Below are positions 34,023 to 44,344 of a stretch of DNA of 64,000 nt, in pieces. A program made the translations under genes and the position numbers. The notes below the pieces were generated by a model, which was given only the letters and a program-made list of their open reading frames with translations, had not been told where the DNA came from and did not search any database. This stretch comes from Symbiodinium microadriaticum (taxonomy: Eukaryota; Sar; Dinophyceae; Suessiales; Symbiodiniaceae): contig LSRX01000850.1 in the NCBI GenBank assembly GCA_001939145.1, positions 162,421 to 226,420 of the forward strand, given 5' to 3'. Numbering within the stretch: position 1 is the first letter of the stretch; every line of letters starts with the position of its first letter.

Positions 34023-36082
34023 ACGTTGATTGTGTAGAGGTCCTCCTTCTTCCGGAAGGGCACCGGGGCCGAAGCTGCACGCAACAGCCGCCCTCGAGCT
34101 TCGTCCTTCTCAGTCGAACCCTCCCATCGGTCGGTGTAGGCTTTACGGTGTAGGGCTTAGGGATTAGGGTTGATGGTTTAAGCTTTAAGTTTTTGTTTTT
34201 GGATTGTACATGTTTTAAGGTTGCCAAGATTTTGCTTTTGTATTTGATTGTCCATTTTCTTACGGCAAGGCTTCCGGTAGCTTTGTTGTGATGTGGCTCC
34301 CGGCGTGCCCTGGAAAGCCAGATCCACTGTACCCTCCGATACATCAGCCTTGCAATTGTTGAATCTTCGAGCCTTATGTCCGAATTCGCAGTGCAGTGCT
34401 GTCCAGAGCACATCTGCAAGGAGCTGTAAAGACATCATTGTCAAAGAAAATACTCTTTCAGGGCAGAGCTCCAAAGCTATTAACACTGCGGACATGTGTG
34501 GAGGACAGAATTCCAGACCATGAGGCGGAACCAACGCGAGAAGAAACGTGTGCTGTCAGCGTCATGCACGTCTTCCGTGACAAGCTCTGTCAAGCTGGAT
34601 GGGCCTCGGGTTCTGGCAGCACGACAACACCGAATAAGTGCAGAAACAGCACAAGAAACATGAAGCACCAGGTTTGAAGGTTCCGGCTATAGATTTCAGA
34701 TTTCAAGGTGAAGGTTGTAGGGCTTGGGCTTTAGGGCCTTTAGGATGCAGGTTTCAGACTCTTGGGGCTAGGTTCAGACGCGCCCTTCACCCTTTTCGGT
34801 GCGGCCCTCAACTAGTGAAACGAAAGAACCGTGACCACTCTCCACACCCCATTTTGGGGGCTCAGGGTTCGTTCAAACTCAGGGCTTGGGCTTCGGGTCT
34901 TCGGGCTTACCAAGGTTGGCAACAACTACAAGTCACTAGCAGTAACTCTAAATCATAGTGGACCTGAAGCCTAACCCCTAAATGCACCTCGACCTTCACA
35001 AAACATCCTTCCAGACCCTCTAAACTCGAACATCGAAGTTTCAGGTAACCCCCAACACAGTAACCCTAAACTTTTTTTTCAGCCCCGGAGGATTGAAAAG
35101 CTCTTGGGGTTTCTGGTTGGTTTGGGAACCTCTCCGCTTCAAGGACTTGGGCTTAGGGTTTGCTTAGGTCTTTGTTTGGGTTTAGGGATAGTGATTTCAG
35201 GCTTTGATGTTCGCGACTTCAGGCTGGGACTTGGAGTTGAGGGCTGTTGGTTTTGCAGCATTGGCGCCAGGTGCAGAGGTTTTTGTTGGGCGGGAAGGAA
35301 AGGCAGACTGCTGACATGGTGTTCGTGGACGGCAGCTGCAAAGTATCATAGTAGTTAAGCCACTCTCCCATTTCGGTCTGCTCCACCTCCTCTCTGCAAG
35401 CGGAACCCCATCATCAGCCTTTTGGGCGTGTCCTCCAGCCGGAGCCACTTGGAGGTGACTTCACGCCAAACGCGGCACCTATGTGATCTTCGGGCTAAAG
35501 CCAGTCTGAAGAGTTGCCATGCTGTCTGAGGCAGATGCTCGTCGTCCAAAATGAGCAGCCTGCCTGCTGGAGCGTCGCAACATAAGTGAAGCTGAGAGAA
35601 CTTCACTGAACCCGAACCCGAACCACGTTGCCCACTGCTACTTTGTGACCACATCTGATGAAAGGCATTTTCAGGGCCCGCAGGTGCGCTCTAACAGCGG
35701 TAGCAACAGTCGCAATACTGACCGTGGTTGGTCATCGTCGTAAAAGGAGGAGAAGGAGGAGGGGCAGCAGGAGGGAGGAGGAGGAGTGGTGGGAATGCTG
35801 AAGTGCTTGTCATTGTTAATGTTTTCGTCGTTCTCCGTCATTCCTGACGTCCTACGGCAGATATGACAAGGAATTAAGACTAGCCGTGGCCAGTAGCGGA
35901 AGGTGTCGTCGTGACTATGAGGCGGAAGAAGAAGGTGGTGGTGAAGATGGTGACTGGTCTGCTTATGCTGGTAACTGTGATGATAAAAATGTCTATATAA
36001 ACATCAACAATGATACTGTCGCTAGCTAGCCATCGCATCATGATGATGATGATGGCGATGACGACGATGATGATGACGACGA

Positions 36083-36116
<34 letters not shown>

Positions 36117-39000
36117 GGTGGTGACGATGCAGGGGTGGGTGTCGGGGGTGGCGGTTGCGGTGGCGGCGGGGAGGCATGGCAAAATGAACAGGAAGCTGGC
36201 TCACCCTGGACACCTGAGCAACTCCCATCAACATGCCAGGCAAGCGCCACTCCGGCTTTGGAACGGCGGGCATGGCGTACGTCGGACGTTAAGCAGCTAC
36301 GGCAACAAGCTCGTGTCTTTTGTTTCGGAGGAACAGGTCCAATATCTTCAGACAGATCATGGGAGCAGAGACATTCGAGGATCTTTGAAACCAAGCCTCT
36401 AGTCCCTAGTCCTACTGCTCCTGAACTTCCGACCCCTTCAGATCCATCTCCATGCTCCATTCTCCTTGAGCTGTCATGCACGGTGATGTCAACACCTGCC
36501 GGGCTCGGGTACTTTGCCTTTGCGGTGCTTCCCAACTTCAAGGCATCCACTCCCATCTCTCTTGCAAGGTCCTTTTGGGGTTCTTCCCGCGCGCATGCGC
36601 AATCTGACGCTTTCAACACAGAAACCGCCGGCTTGCAGTCTAGAAAAAAACTCGAAAGCCGGGAGAGTAAAGCATCCTTCTTTTGTGAGGGGCTAGGACC
36701 AGGAACCACACACGCTGCCTTCGGAGCTGATGCGAGAGCCCCCTTGGACTCCGCTCTGGAAGCTTGCAGAAAAAACACTGACCCCAAAATGAAACCCTAC
36801 AGTAGATAGCGCTGCACCTAAAAAGGAACCCATCGTTTTGATGTAGGCAACCCGGCTCAAGCCCAAAACAAGAACCACATAAACATGTTGTACCCTTTCC
36901 CGGTCGTATGGGTAAAACATGAATCGGCATCCGTTGAACTGGCAAGCTCTGACAAAACCCCGCAGCGGCTCAGACTCTCGAATGTAGGGTTTGGGCTAGC
37001 ATTGCAGCAACAATAGCACAAACACGAATGGGAAACGATCACCATAACAACAGCGATTACCCTAGTGGCGCTAGTGATGGCTGTGTTTGTCAGCATTGAT
37101 GTGTTTACGAATCGATCGCCATCACCATCATCATCGCATCTAATCATCACAGCCATCATCATCAACAACGTCGTTGTCGTCATGTGGTGGGCACGGCCTA
37201 TAATGGCCCTCTAACCTGTAGTCTGCTACTGGGACTGTGAGCTAAGCCTGTAGCTCAAACCCTCAGATGCAGCAGATCAGCAAGACGAGGTCCCGGAAGT
37301 CCCTAAACATCGTTATAGGATGTCTGAACCATTCTCAATGTATGCCGTAAGTGTTTGTTATCGCCCATATGTGCTGCCCGTCCTGAAAACAACAAATATT
37401 GTCTAATTATTGAAGCACCCCACCTTGTTCCGAGGATGATGATTGCTTGTGAACAAGGCTGTGGGTAAGACAGCTGTTTAGACTTACCCGTGACTCCTGG
37501 CTTCACCGCTTTACCTGGTGGGCCTTGGAGCATTCTACGGTTTCAGGTTCATACCGGCTGCACGAAGATGGTCGCATTGACAATACACCATCCTGCAAAG
37601 TAGCACTAGCTAGCATAATCATCAAGAGACATGTTGGTGTTGAAAGCGCTCGCAACATAACAACGGAGATGACGTGTAAAGCCACGCGGGGGAGTACACA
37701 ATTCGGGAGTTTGGGGCCTGAAGCTCCCACGCATGCTGCTGGGAGGGGCCCGCCGTGTGGGGAAGTACACAATTCGGGAGTTTGGGGCCTGAAGCTTGCG
37801 AAAAGGTGCTCCCACGCATGCTGCTGGGGAGGGGCCCCCCACATGAACCCCTGGCCTTCTTAGCCTTGACTGAAACCGCGGTTTTAGCGATCATGTTGAC
37901 TCGGATCGTAATCACCTTATTCTTGAAAGCATAAGTCCTAAACGCTCAAGCACGGAAGGTTGCAGCTCCCATTTTCCTTCAGAGGCTGCTGGCATCCGTG
38001 GCCGTCCTCCCATCACCCTTGCCGGTGCACTTCGGTCTTGACAGTGACGACTGATCCTGGCCATAGAACAGGGGCACGCATTGCTCTTTGAAAACAGCTC
38101 ACTCACAAATGATACCTGCAGCGCTGAATAGACTTATACTTATGTCCCTTTCATTCTGACGACATGCAGACCTCGACTTTACAAGTGGTTGCGAACGTGC
38201 ACACCGGCCCCTTAACAGCACTTTACCCATGGGGCGCAATGTCCTCAGTGTGAAGGGTAAGTCTGCAACAAAGGGGTCAGAGGAGAAACCACGCCGAAAA
38301 ATACTGTCTTCGTTCATTGTGTGTGTCGCTCAAAACTATGGATTCCGATTGGCCGCCACTACCCCTAATTTCACAATGACTCAAACATAATCCCATGCAC
38401 TCAGGTTTGTCCCAATCCAAGATTGCAAGCTTGGCTTTGGTACGGAAACCTGTACAACACGTGAGTGAAGGTTTCTTGTCTGGGAAACCTACGGAACCGC
38501 AGGTTTCCTTGCTCGCACAAAGTCCGGCAAACAGGCACTTAGCCGATCGGCTTTGCGCGGTAGTATGTGGGTATGGCTACCCCTATGCCATACAAGAGCT
38601 CCTGCAAGCTCTGCAATGTGCGAGTTTGAACCTGCTTTGGGGCCATCATGCGGCTTCAGTGCTCTGTGTCACTGCTACATAATGATTCGAATCCCCTTGT
38701 TCCGTGGTTAATGGGAAAGAACATGGAAGCTTCGCTATACCATGGTAAACTCTGTCATCTATTCCAGCGATGACAGAAAGGAGTGGCCCAATTTTGGAAA
38801 ATCCCTCAGCGCAACTGGTTTTCCCAGATAGCTGTGCCCACGGCAAAATGAACGTGTGCATCAACTACTAACAACGTGCAAACACAACTTGTGTGAATTT
38901 CCTGGTCTGTCTTTAGACAAGTACGCCGACGCGCAGAAAGCTTCATTGGAATGTCAAGCCTTCACGGCCTGTCTTCTGAGTACGCTGACTTGCCAGCTTC
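34023..39000. other. No supported gene; trinucleotide tract and tandem duplication
   Basis: G-rich telomere-like patches at 34,140-34,190 and 35,145-35,200. A GAT/GGT trinucleotide tract covers about 36,040-36,125 and opens long frames on both strands at 36,010-36,809; neither the plus nor the minus frame shows a domain. A tandem duplication lies at 37,693-37,836. Minus-strand frames near 35,355-35,654, 37,912-38,317 and 38,646-38,864 read moderately like protein (for example AWQLFRLALARRSHRCRVW) but are unassigned. A GATTCGAATCC at 38,684-38,694 resembles a tRNA B box, but no cloverleaf can be folded around it. Confidence 0.45.
37693..37836. repeat. Tandem duplication of a roughly 60-70 bp unit
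   Basis: Copy 1 (37,693-37,750) and copy 2 (37,764-37,836) both begin AGTACACAATTCGGGAGT, continue with a GGGGCCTGAAGCT segment and end with CCCACGCATGCTGCTGGG and GGGGCC. Copy 2 has an extra stretch of about 14-15 bases (TGCGAAAAGGTGCTC) in the middle. Apart from that the copies are nearly identical, so the duplication is recent compared with other repeats here. Confidence 0.9.
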
Positions 39001-39012
39001 TGTGTTTCTCAT

Positions 39013-39064
39013 CCTAAACCCTAAACCCTAAACCCAAACCCTAAACCCTAAACCCTAAACCCTC
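39013..39064 (-). repeat. Interstitial telomere-like array
   Basis: Seven CCCTAAA heptamers, one shortened to CCCAAA. It lies downstream of the membrane-protein gene that ends at 39,330. Confidence 0.9.
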
Positions 39065-39210
39065 CCAATCCTTAAGCCGAAACTCTAGGCCTCAAGTCTT
39101 AAAGCCTCCCCAGACCCCCAGGAGGATCCCAAAAAGTAGATCCCTTAATCAGGGGGTTACATGCTGAAATGCCGACCTTGATTCCTTTAAAATCAGGAAG
39201 GACCACACAA

Positions 39211-39309
39211 GCTTACTGGTGGTTAGTAGGGAATAGAAGAGTACAATCCCTGCAAAGTCCCTATACAATATACAATTATTCCCACATTCCCTACGAACCA
39301 CCAGTAAGC
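39211..39309 (-). mobile_element. 99-bp terminal-inverted-repeat element, copy A (introner-type)
   Basis: The ends are 24-base inverted repeats, GCTTACTGGTGGTTAGTAG then GGAAT against GCTTACTGGTGGTTCGTAG then GGAAT, matching at 23 of 24 positions. The interior (about 50 bases) is AT-rich and non-coding. The element starts about 20 bases after the stop codon of the membrane-protein gene, so it lies in its 3' untranslated region or in an untranslated-region intron (on the minus strand it could be spliced as GC...AG). It shares its termini with the element that forms intron 41,740-41,862. No clear target-site duplication is visible at this copy. Confidence 0.8.
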
Positions 39310-39329
39310 CAGGTCTCCAGCTGCCGAGG

Positions 39330-39761
39330 CTAGACGGAGTTCTGTTCCGTCCCGGCAACACGCGAGCGCACAAAGCGAACGAGCACTGGCATGCCGAACA
39401 GCATGGCGGCAGGAATGCAGAAGGTGACGAAGAGCCTAGGAGATTTGAAGAGGGCTTTGGGTCCGGTTTTCGACTGCAGCAATCACATCGACATTCTAAA
39501 ACCCAAACGCCGCCCGCAGTCTTTGAAACTCCCAGGCCAAGATACAGGAATCCTTGGAGATTCACGTCCTTGGTGTACTGGTTTATCCAGCCTTTGGGAT
39601 TCAACGCAGCCCCGGCATAGAGGGCCGCCAGGAAGCACACGTTCATCACCAGGACAATCGCAAGATTCAGCAGCACGTCACACACTTTATATCGTCTTGG
39701 CCTGCACAGGGCATAACAAAATTGCCTCAGACCTGTTGATGCTCCCTCTCGTGCTCGCTCG

Positions 39762-39800
<39 letters not shown>

Positions 39801-42800
39801 GCTCTCTGACATTGAAGTAGCGCAGCACATGCGAACTCGCGTACTGTAAGATTGCGCGGTAAGCCAGAAGAGTGACGTCCTGCTCTGCCTGAATTATCCG
39901 GAGAAGGGTTGACTTTGACTGCTTCGCAGAGCCGGTGGTCTTCCGACTCCTCAGAGAGGACACTTCTTGCGGACTTGATAGCAATTTTGAATTATCACTT
40001 ATGTGAGCAAGTCATAGTGGCTTGCCTTCAATATGTGTCCAAGAAGTGTTGGACATGATTCCTTCCATCGGGTCGATTTGTTGCTATTGTGCGCCATGTT
40101 CCTCCGCTGTATCCCTGACCACTTGTGTCTGTATTTGCCGAGAATCTTCATCCGGGGAGTGACCAACTCGTCCGGCCGATGCAAGTTGAACGAGGTGAAA
40201 GCGGCAACATATTGTTGCCTGAAGTGAACTATCGCGCGGAGTACTTGCGCTTTCCAGGCTGTCTTTGTCTGAGCCTCGTCTCAGAGTATATTGAGATGTC
40301 AGGCAGTCTGGATTGCCAAGGCAATTCGAATCAGCGCATCTGCTGTATTATCTAAGGCTACGGCATTCATCCGATGGAAGCCCAGATAGGTATACCGATT
40401 CGGCTTGGCACCTTTGTCCCATCATGTCTTAGACCTGCTTGCCGACGTGAGACTTTTGGTGTAGTATATGCATTTGGTGTAATCAAGCTTCAGATCACGC
40501 TACGATGCCAAGGGCAGCAAGAAATGAGGCCGTGGAGGGTGTGCACTTTAGCTATGCGGAGATTGAGGCAAGCTCTGCTAATGAAGAGGAAGTCACATTC
40601 TCCTCCTTCGCTAGATCTCCACGCATGAAACTTCTGACACAACTATGCCGAGCAAGTGTTCTCTTTGCACAGGCGGGTCTGCATCTGGAAACATTCGCAA
40701 CTTCCCAACTGAGACGGAGCAAGTCAGTTCTTCGCTGGAGCTACGTTGGAAACAATGATATTCGTAGTAGGAATGATAACAGTAGTTCGAATCGTTATAG
40801 AACAAGGACCATGGTAATGTTGGCAATAATAAGAATGGTAGTAGTGATCGTATACTACTAATAGTAGCAATACGAATAATCAGCAACAATGATGGTAACA
40901 AGACAATTGTGCACCAATAATAACAACGGGAATGATTCTGGATCTTCTGGGAACCTGTTGCAGCAGGTTCCTAAGCCCTAAATCCTACACCCTAACCCCT
41001 AAACCCTCAAGCTCAGGATAAATAGTAATTAAACCACTGCGCTTTCAAGAGCAAGCTTTTCTTAGAAATAAACGGTCGGCTTGAGAAGAAATACACTTTT
41101 TGTTTGCAGGCAAATAAATTCTCTGTAGTGGAACCCTGCCATTGTGGAGAGTCTAGATTTGTCACTTTTGGCGTCACTTTGGTGCTTTTGGAACCTATCT
41201 GGGGCTTGTGGAACCAATTTGGTGCTTTTGGAGCCGATTTAGAGCTTTTGGAACCAAACTTGTGTTTTGGGTTAAGCTTTCGAGCTAACTTTAAGGCTTT
41301 TGCAAATTTGGAATCCAATTCATAATTTGAGCTTGTGCAGCCATTTTTGGAGCCAACCCGAGGCTTTTTGGAGTCAATTTTGGGGCTTTTGGAATCAACT
41401 TGGAGCTGTTGAATCCAAGTTATAAGGCTTGGAGCCACCTTGGAGGTTTTGCAGCTCAGAAAAGGTGCTTTCCGCGGGCCCCACTGCGAGAAAGGTCGCG
41501 AGGCAGGGTTGGAAAAAAAGCCAAACAGCCAGTGTTTTGAAGGAAACTTGAAAACAATAGCAACCGGATAAACTCGCCCAAAAAAAGCCCAGAAGTCTCA
41601 AAACTCCCGACCTGAACCCTACACAATTTTAATAAACCCAACATTATCATTAAAAAGCGTGGTAAGTCCGGCCTGCAGAAGTAGCTGGAGAGGTAGAGGC
41701 CCACTTTCGCAGTTGCAGGCATGACACCAAGCCAGTAGCCTGTCTTACTGGTGGTTAGTAGCGTTTGGGGTATAGGGTTTACTGGGGAATGGGGGGGGCA
41801 TATAGTTATGTAAGGATTATGTAGAGATCATATTCCCTTATTCCGTACGAACCACCAGTAGCCTGTGAATTGGAACATCCAGAAACCACCCCAGCGGTGG
41901 CCCGCAGTCAAATCCATCCCTGCCCAGACGACTGGACAGAACACCACCAGGAAGTAGATGTAGGGGAAAGTATGTTGCCCGAGTTCTTTCTCGAAGGTGC
42001 TGCGAAGCAGGGGCACGATGAAGAGCTCAAACTGTTCCACGCTGCCAAACCAAATGCAAATACACCTCTCTACAACCTCACGATCACAAGACAGGGTCTC
42101 GCCGTCAGGACCAACATGTCCCCGTGTACAGCAGTTGCACTTTGTGTCTTCTAGCCGAAAATTCTGCAGCTGCCTGCGTAAGATCTCGATCGAGTAGTGG
42201 TATGATCGGAAGGAAGCGACGCCCCAGTAGAAGCTTACAACAAAGGCACCAAGTATCACGTAGGAGCTGCTCCACCGGTACTTCATATTCATGAACTCAA
42301 GATTAAGCAACGCCATGGCTGGGGTCCCAGCATAGACAGCCAGGGCAGCCTGCGAACCAGGGGATTATGCAAACGTTTAGGGTTTGGGGTTTAGGGTCAC
42401 CTGGCCGCAACGCGCTAGACCGCTAGATAATCTTAAATGGCACCCCTCAGTACTCCCAATATCTCTCCAGAAAGCTCTCGTCTCCACCTTGCCCAGAAGG
42501 GTTGGCTTGATAGCCGTGCGGGGTTTACCGCTTCTGTGCGCAAAGGCGGCAATCTCGAACCTGGATTTCACTCCCATATCAAAACATAGCAACAAGCATC
42601 TGGGTCAGGTCTGCGAGAATAGCTGGATCCCGTGTGAAGGAAAAGAGAACAAATGAAGCCTGGAGAGGCAGCCGAGCGACACACACCAAAGCCTCTCAAT
42701 GTACGTTTCGTCCCAAAGGATCAACAAGGTCTTGCATTTGCTCAAAATGCCGCACAGGCTCAGGATTCCTTCCTGTTTGTTCTTAGCATTCACCTGGTCT

Positions 42801-43850
42801 ATGCAGCATACGTCCAGAAAGACTTTAATGCGAGAGCGCCACATGAAGAGCGTTAAGACTGCGACGAGGGTGCCGATGACCTGTGCTGAGTCTTCGAACC
42901 CGTTGAACCCTGCCTGTACCGTTACAGTAGCCTGTTTGAGGGACCATGGCGAGGGTTGGGTTTTGGGGTTTATATGGTTTAGGGCTTCGAATTAAGGGGT
43001 TTATTTTGTAAGGAGCAATCAAGATTGTCAAGTTTACCGTGTCCAACCCAGAGGCGGTGCAGAGGAAAGGCAAGCCAAGGTGTTCTCCTCTGCTATTGAT
43101 TCTATCATCGAGGCGAATGAGCAGCATGCCATTATGCATGAAGGTGTAGACGATGCTGGCAGCCAGCGTGCCGATTAAACTTGCTGCGAAACCATTCTTG
43201 AGGAAGAGCAAGCACAAAACCTTCTGGTAAGGTCGTTTTTGCCAGGAATGCGACCAAAATTCATCTATGCGTCCAGTGGCCTTGCTTTTCTTGTGCAGCT
43301 TGTCAAGCTTCTGCACGCTGCCAGTCCGGAATGCACTACCAAAAAAGTCTAATGCCTGACATGCGTAGATGGATCGCACAAGCTCGGGGCGGACGACCTT
43401 CAGGCAGCTTAGGAACGCCGTTCCAACTCAGAAGCTTCCAGGTATGGGCTGGCCAAGGGGGGCCACCTAAACTCACTACTTGGGGCTTGGGAGGGGCTCC
43501 TAAAGTCCCGTACCTTGTGCTCTGACACCCAATTGGTCAAAAACTGCAGCTGCCGATCTCGGCGCATCTTCTCAGCCGTCTCCTCCTGCTGACGATCATC
43601 CACAGAATCCCTGGTCCGTTCTTCAGTGGCGGCTCCGATGGTTTCTTCCATCTCACGGCCCGGGCTGATGTGGGGCAACCACTCTGAAGGGGTTGTGAAC
43701 TGGACCTGCTTGTCGAAGAAATGCTGGAAAGATGACAAGTGCTTGCGGCTAAAGCATGTTGCGCGCTGTCCTGTGAAACTTGACGCCTCAGTGAAAGAAA
43801 TGCGATGTTCCGCTAGTGAAGTGATACCTCCGAGCCACAAATCACGGGCG
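39330..43850 (-). CDS. TIR-like (SHSW/CIDQ) multi-pass membrane protein, at least eight exons
   Basis: Exons, in order: to 43,514 (5' limit unclear, near 43,850; an internal ATG lies at 43,651); 43,038-43,397; 42,681-42,880; 42,488-42,560; 41,863-42,349; 41,673-41,739; 39,530-39,701; 39,330-39,473 (TAG). All junction phases agree. Exon 2 has DEFWSHSW and a membrane helix; exon 3 a second helix, then KVFLDVCCIDQ, GILSLCGILSKCKTLLILW and ERLWC; exon 4 completes ERLWCVFEIAAF. This order (SHSW strand, D.CCIDQ, LLILW, RLWC-FE) matches TIR-like domains, here with two helices inserted. Exon 5 has a YVILGAFVVSFYWGVASF helix, a Cys-rich KCNCCTRGHV...ERCICIWF block and another helix; exons 6-8 add about three helices, giving six to seven in all. 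Introns are 56-138 bp except one of 1,971 bp; donors are GT except GC at introns 41,740-41,862 and 39,702-41,672. Its role is unknown; TIR folds suggest signalling or NAD-linked chemistry, but no catalytic residue is evident. Confidence 0.8.
39702..41672 (-). other. Large intron of the TIR-like gene, flanked by 8-bp direct repeat
   Basis: The intron starts with GC and ends with CAG. The sequence TGCAGGCC occurs at both junctions, so the splice position is ambiguous within a direct repeat; such repeats are expected when an intron arose by insertion with target-site duplication. The interior holds a CT run (39,755-39,803), a cryptic trinucleotide tract (about 40,740-40,925), C-rich telomere-like words near 40,975-41,005, and a degenerate tandem repeat at 41,160-41,450. 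Plus-strand frames at 40,033-40,861 are open but unassigned. Confidence 0.65.
41160..41450. repeat. Degenerate tandem repeat, unit near GCTTTTGGAACCAATTTG
   Basis: About a dozen imperfect copies of an 18-24 base unit with the core CTTTTGGA-CCAA. Copies have diverged strongly but the periodic GCTTTTGGA is obvious. It lies wholly inside the 1,971-bp intron of the TIR-like gene. Confidence 0.85.
41740..41862 (-). mobile_element. Intron made of a terminal-inverted-repeat element, copy B (introner)
   Basis: This 123-bp intron (GC...AG) sits between TTC-ACA-G and GC-TAC-TGG, restoring the reading FQFTGYWLGV. Nearly all of it is an element running from CTTACTGGTGGTTAGTAG (41,744 on the plus strand) to the inverted copy ending at 41,861. 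Its ends match copy A at 39,211-39,309. The 12-base sequence ACAGGCTACTGG is present on both sides (41,732-41,743 and 41,855-41,866), with one half exonic on each side. This is the structure expected of an introner: insertion duplicates the target and the duplicated bases supply the splice junction. Without splicing the frame meets a stop soon inside the element. Introners with inverted repeats are known in dinoflagellates; whether this family is described I cannot tell. Confidence 0.85.
42350..42487 (-). other. Intron of the TIR-like gene carrying telomere-like words
   Basis: A 138-bp GT-AG intron (donor GTGGAG, acceptor TTCGCAG). At 42,377-42,398 it holds TTTAGGG-related heptamers, G-rich on the plus strand and therefore CCCTAAA in the transcript. 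It shows that the dispersed telomere-like words occur inside transcribed introns as well as between genes. Confidence 0.75.
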
Positions 43851-43899
43851 CTAGGATTCAGCGCGTGTTGTGGGAAAATGAAGTGAATACCACGGTGTT

Positions 43900-44340
43900 T
43901 AGGGCTTTGGGTTTTGGTTTCAGAGGGGGTCGGGAAGACCGCATAGCCATTCCTCGATCAACCCCAACGCCCCAAAACCCCACAACCAATACAGCCTGAA
44001 CCCGAAAGCCCGAAAGACCGAGATCAGCTCGTAACCCCCGAAACCCAAACACTGGCAGCCCCTACCTGGGACAAACACCCGACACGAAGATACCATGGCT
44101 CCTGAATCCAGGGATCCTTCATTGAAGGGTCTCCGGAGCAAAAGCTCCAAACCCGAAACCCAAGGCCCCACGACGGCCTCCTCCCACATGGCTGGGGTCT
44201 TGGCTGTGATGCGCAGGGAGTGAAACTTCAAGGAACCATCCTCGTGAGGATCAGTTGAAGGCTTATGCTGTTTCGGGTTCAGCTCCTCAGCGAGACGGCA
44301 TGAGACTGTCGGGGACGAGCCTGTTGATGCGATTATGTCC
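43900..44340 (-). CDS. Possible upstream exons of the TIR-like gene or a separate PH-like gene
   Basis: On the minus strand, about 44,170-44,260 reads DGSLKFHSLRITAKTPAMWEE (21 residues, shown here as DGSLKFHSLR and ITAKTPAMWEE), which looks like the last strands and C-terminal helix of a PH-like domain. A second, similar stretch (GIHFIFPQ...ARDLWLGGITSLAEH) is open at about 43,815-43,890 and runs into the first recognised exon of the TIR-like gene. If real, that protein would start with a PH-like membrane-binding domain. The frames are separated by telomere-like sequence, and I could not fix splice sites. Confidence 0.3.
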
Positions 44341-44344
44341 AAGA

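Noticed and set aside
36010..36809. Long frames on both strands (up to 249 codons)
   Set aside because: A GAT/GGT trinucleotide tract opens several frames at once; neither strand shows a domain or plausible splice structure.
38684..38694. GATTCGAATCC as a tRNA B box
   Set aside because: No A box or cloverleaf can be drawn around it.
39391..39849. 152-codon plus-strand frame
   Set aside because: It is the antisense shadow of the last exons of the TIR-like membrane-protein gene.
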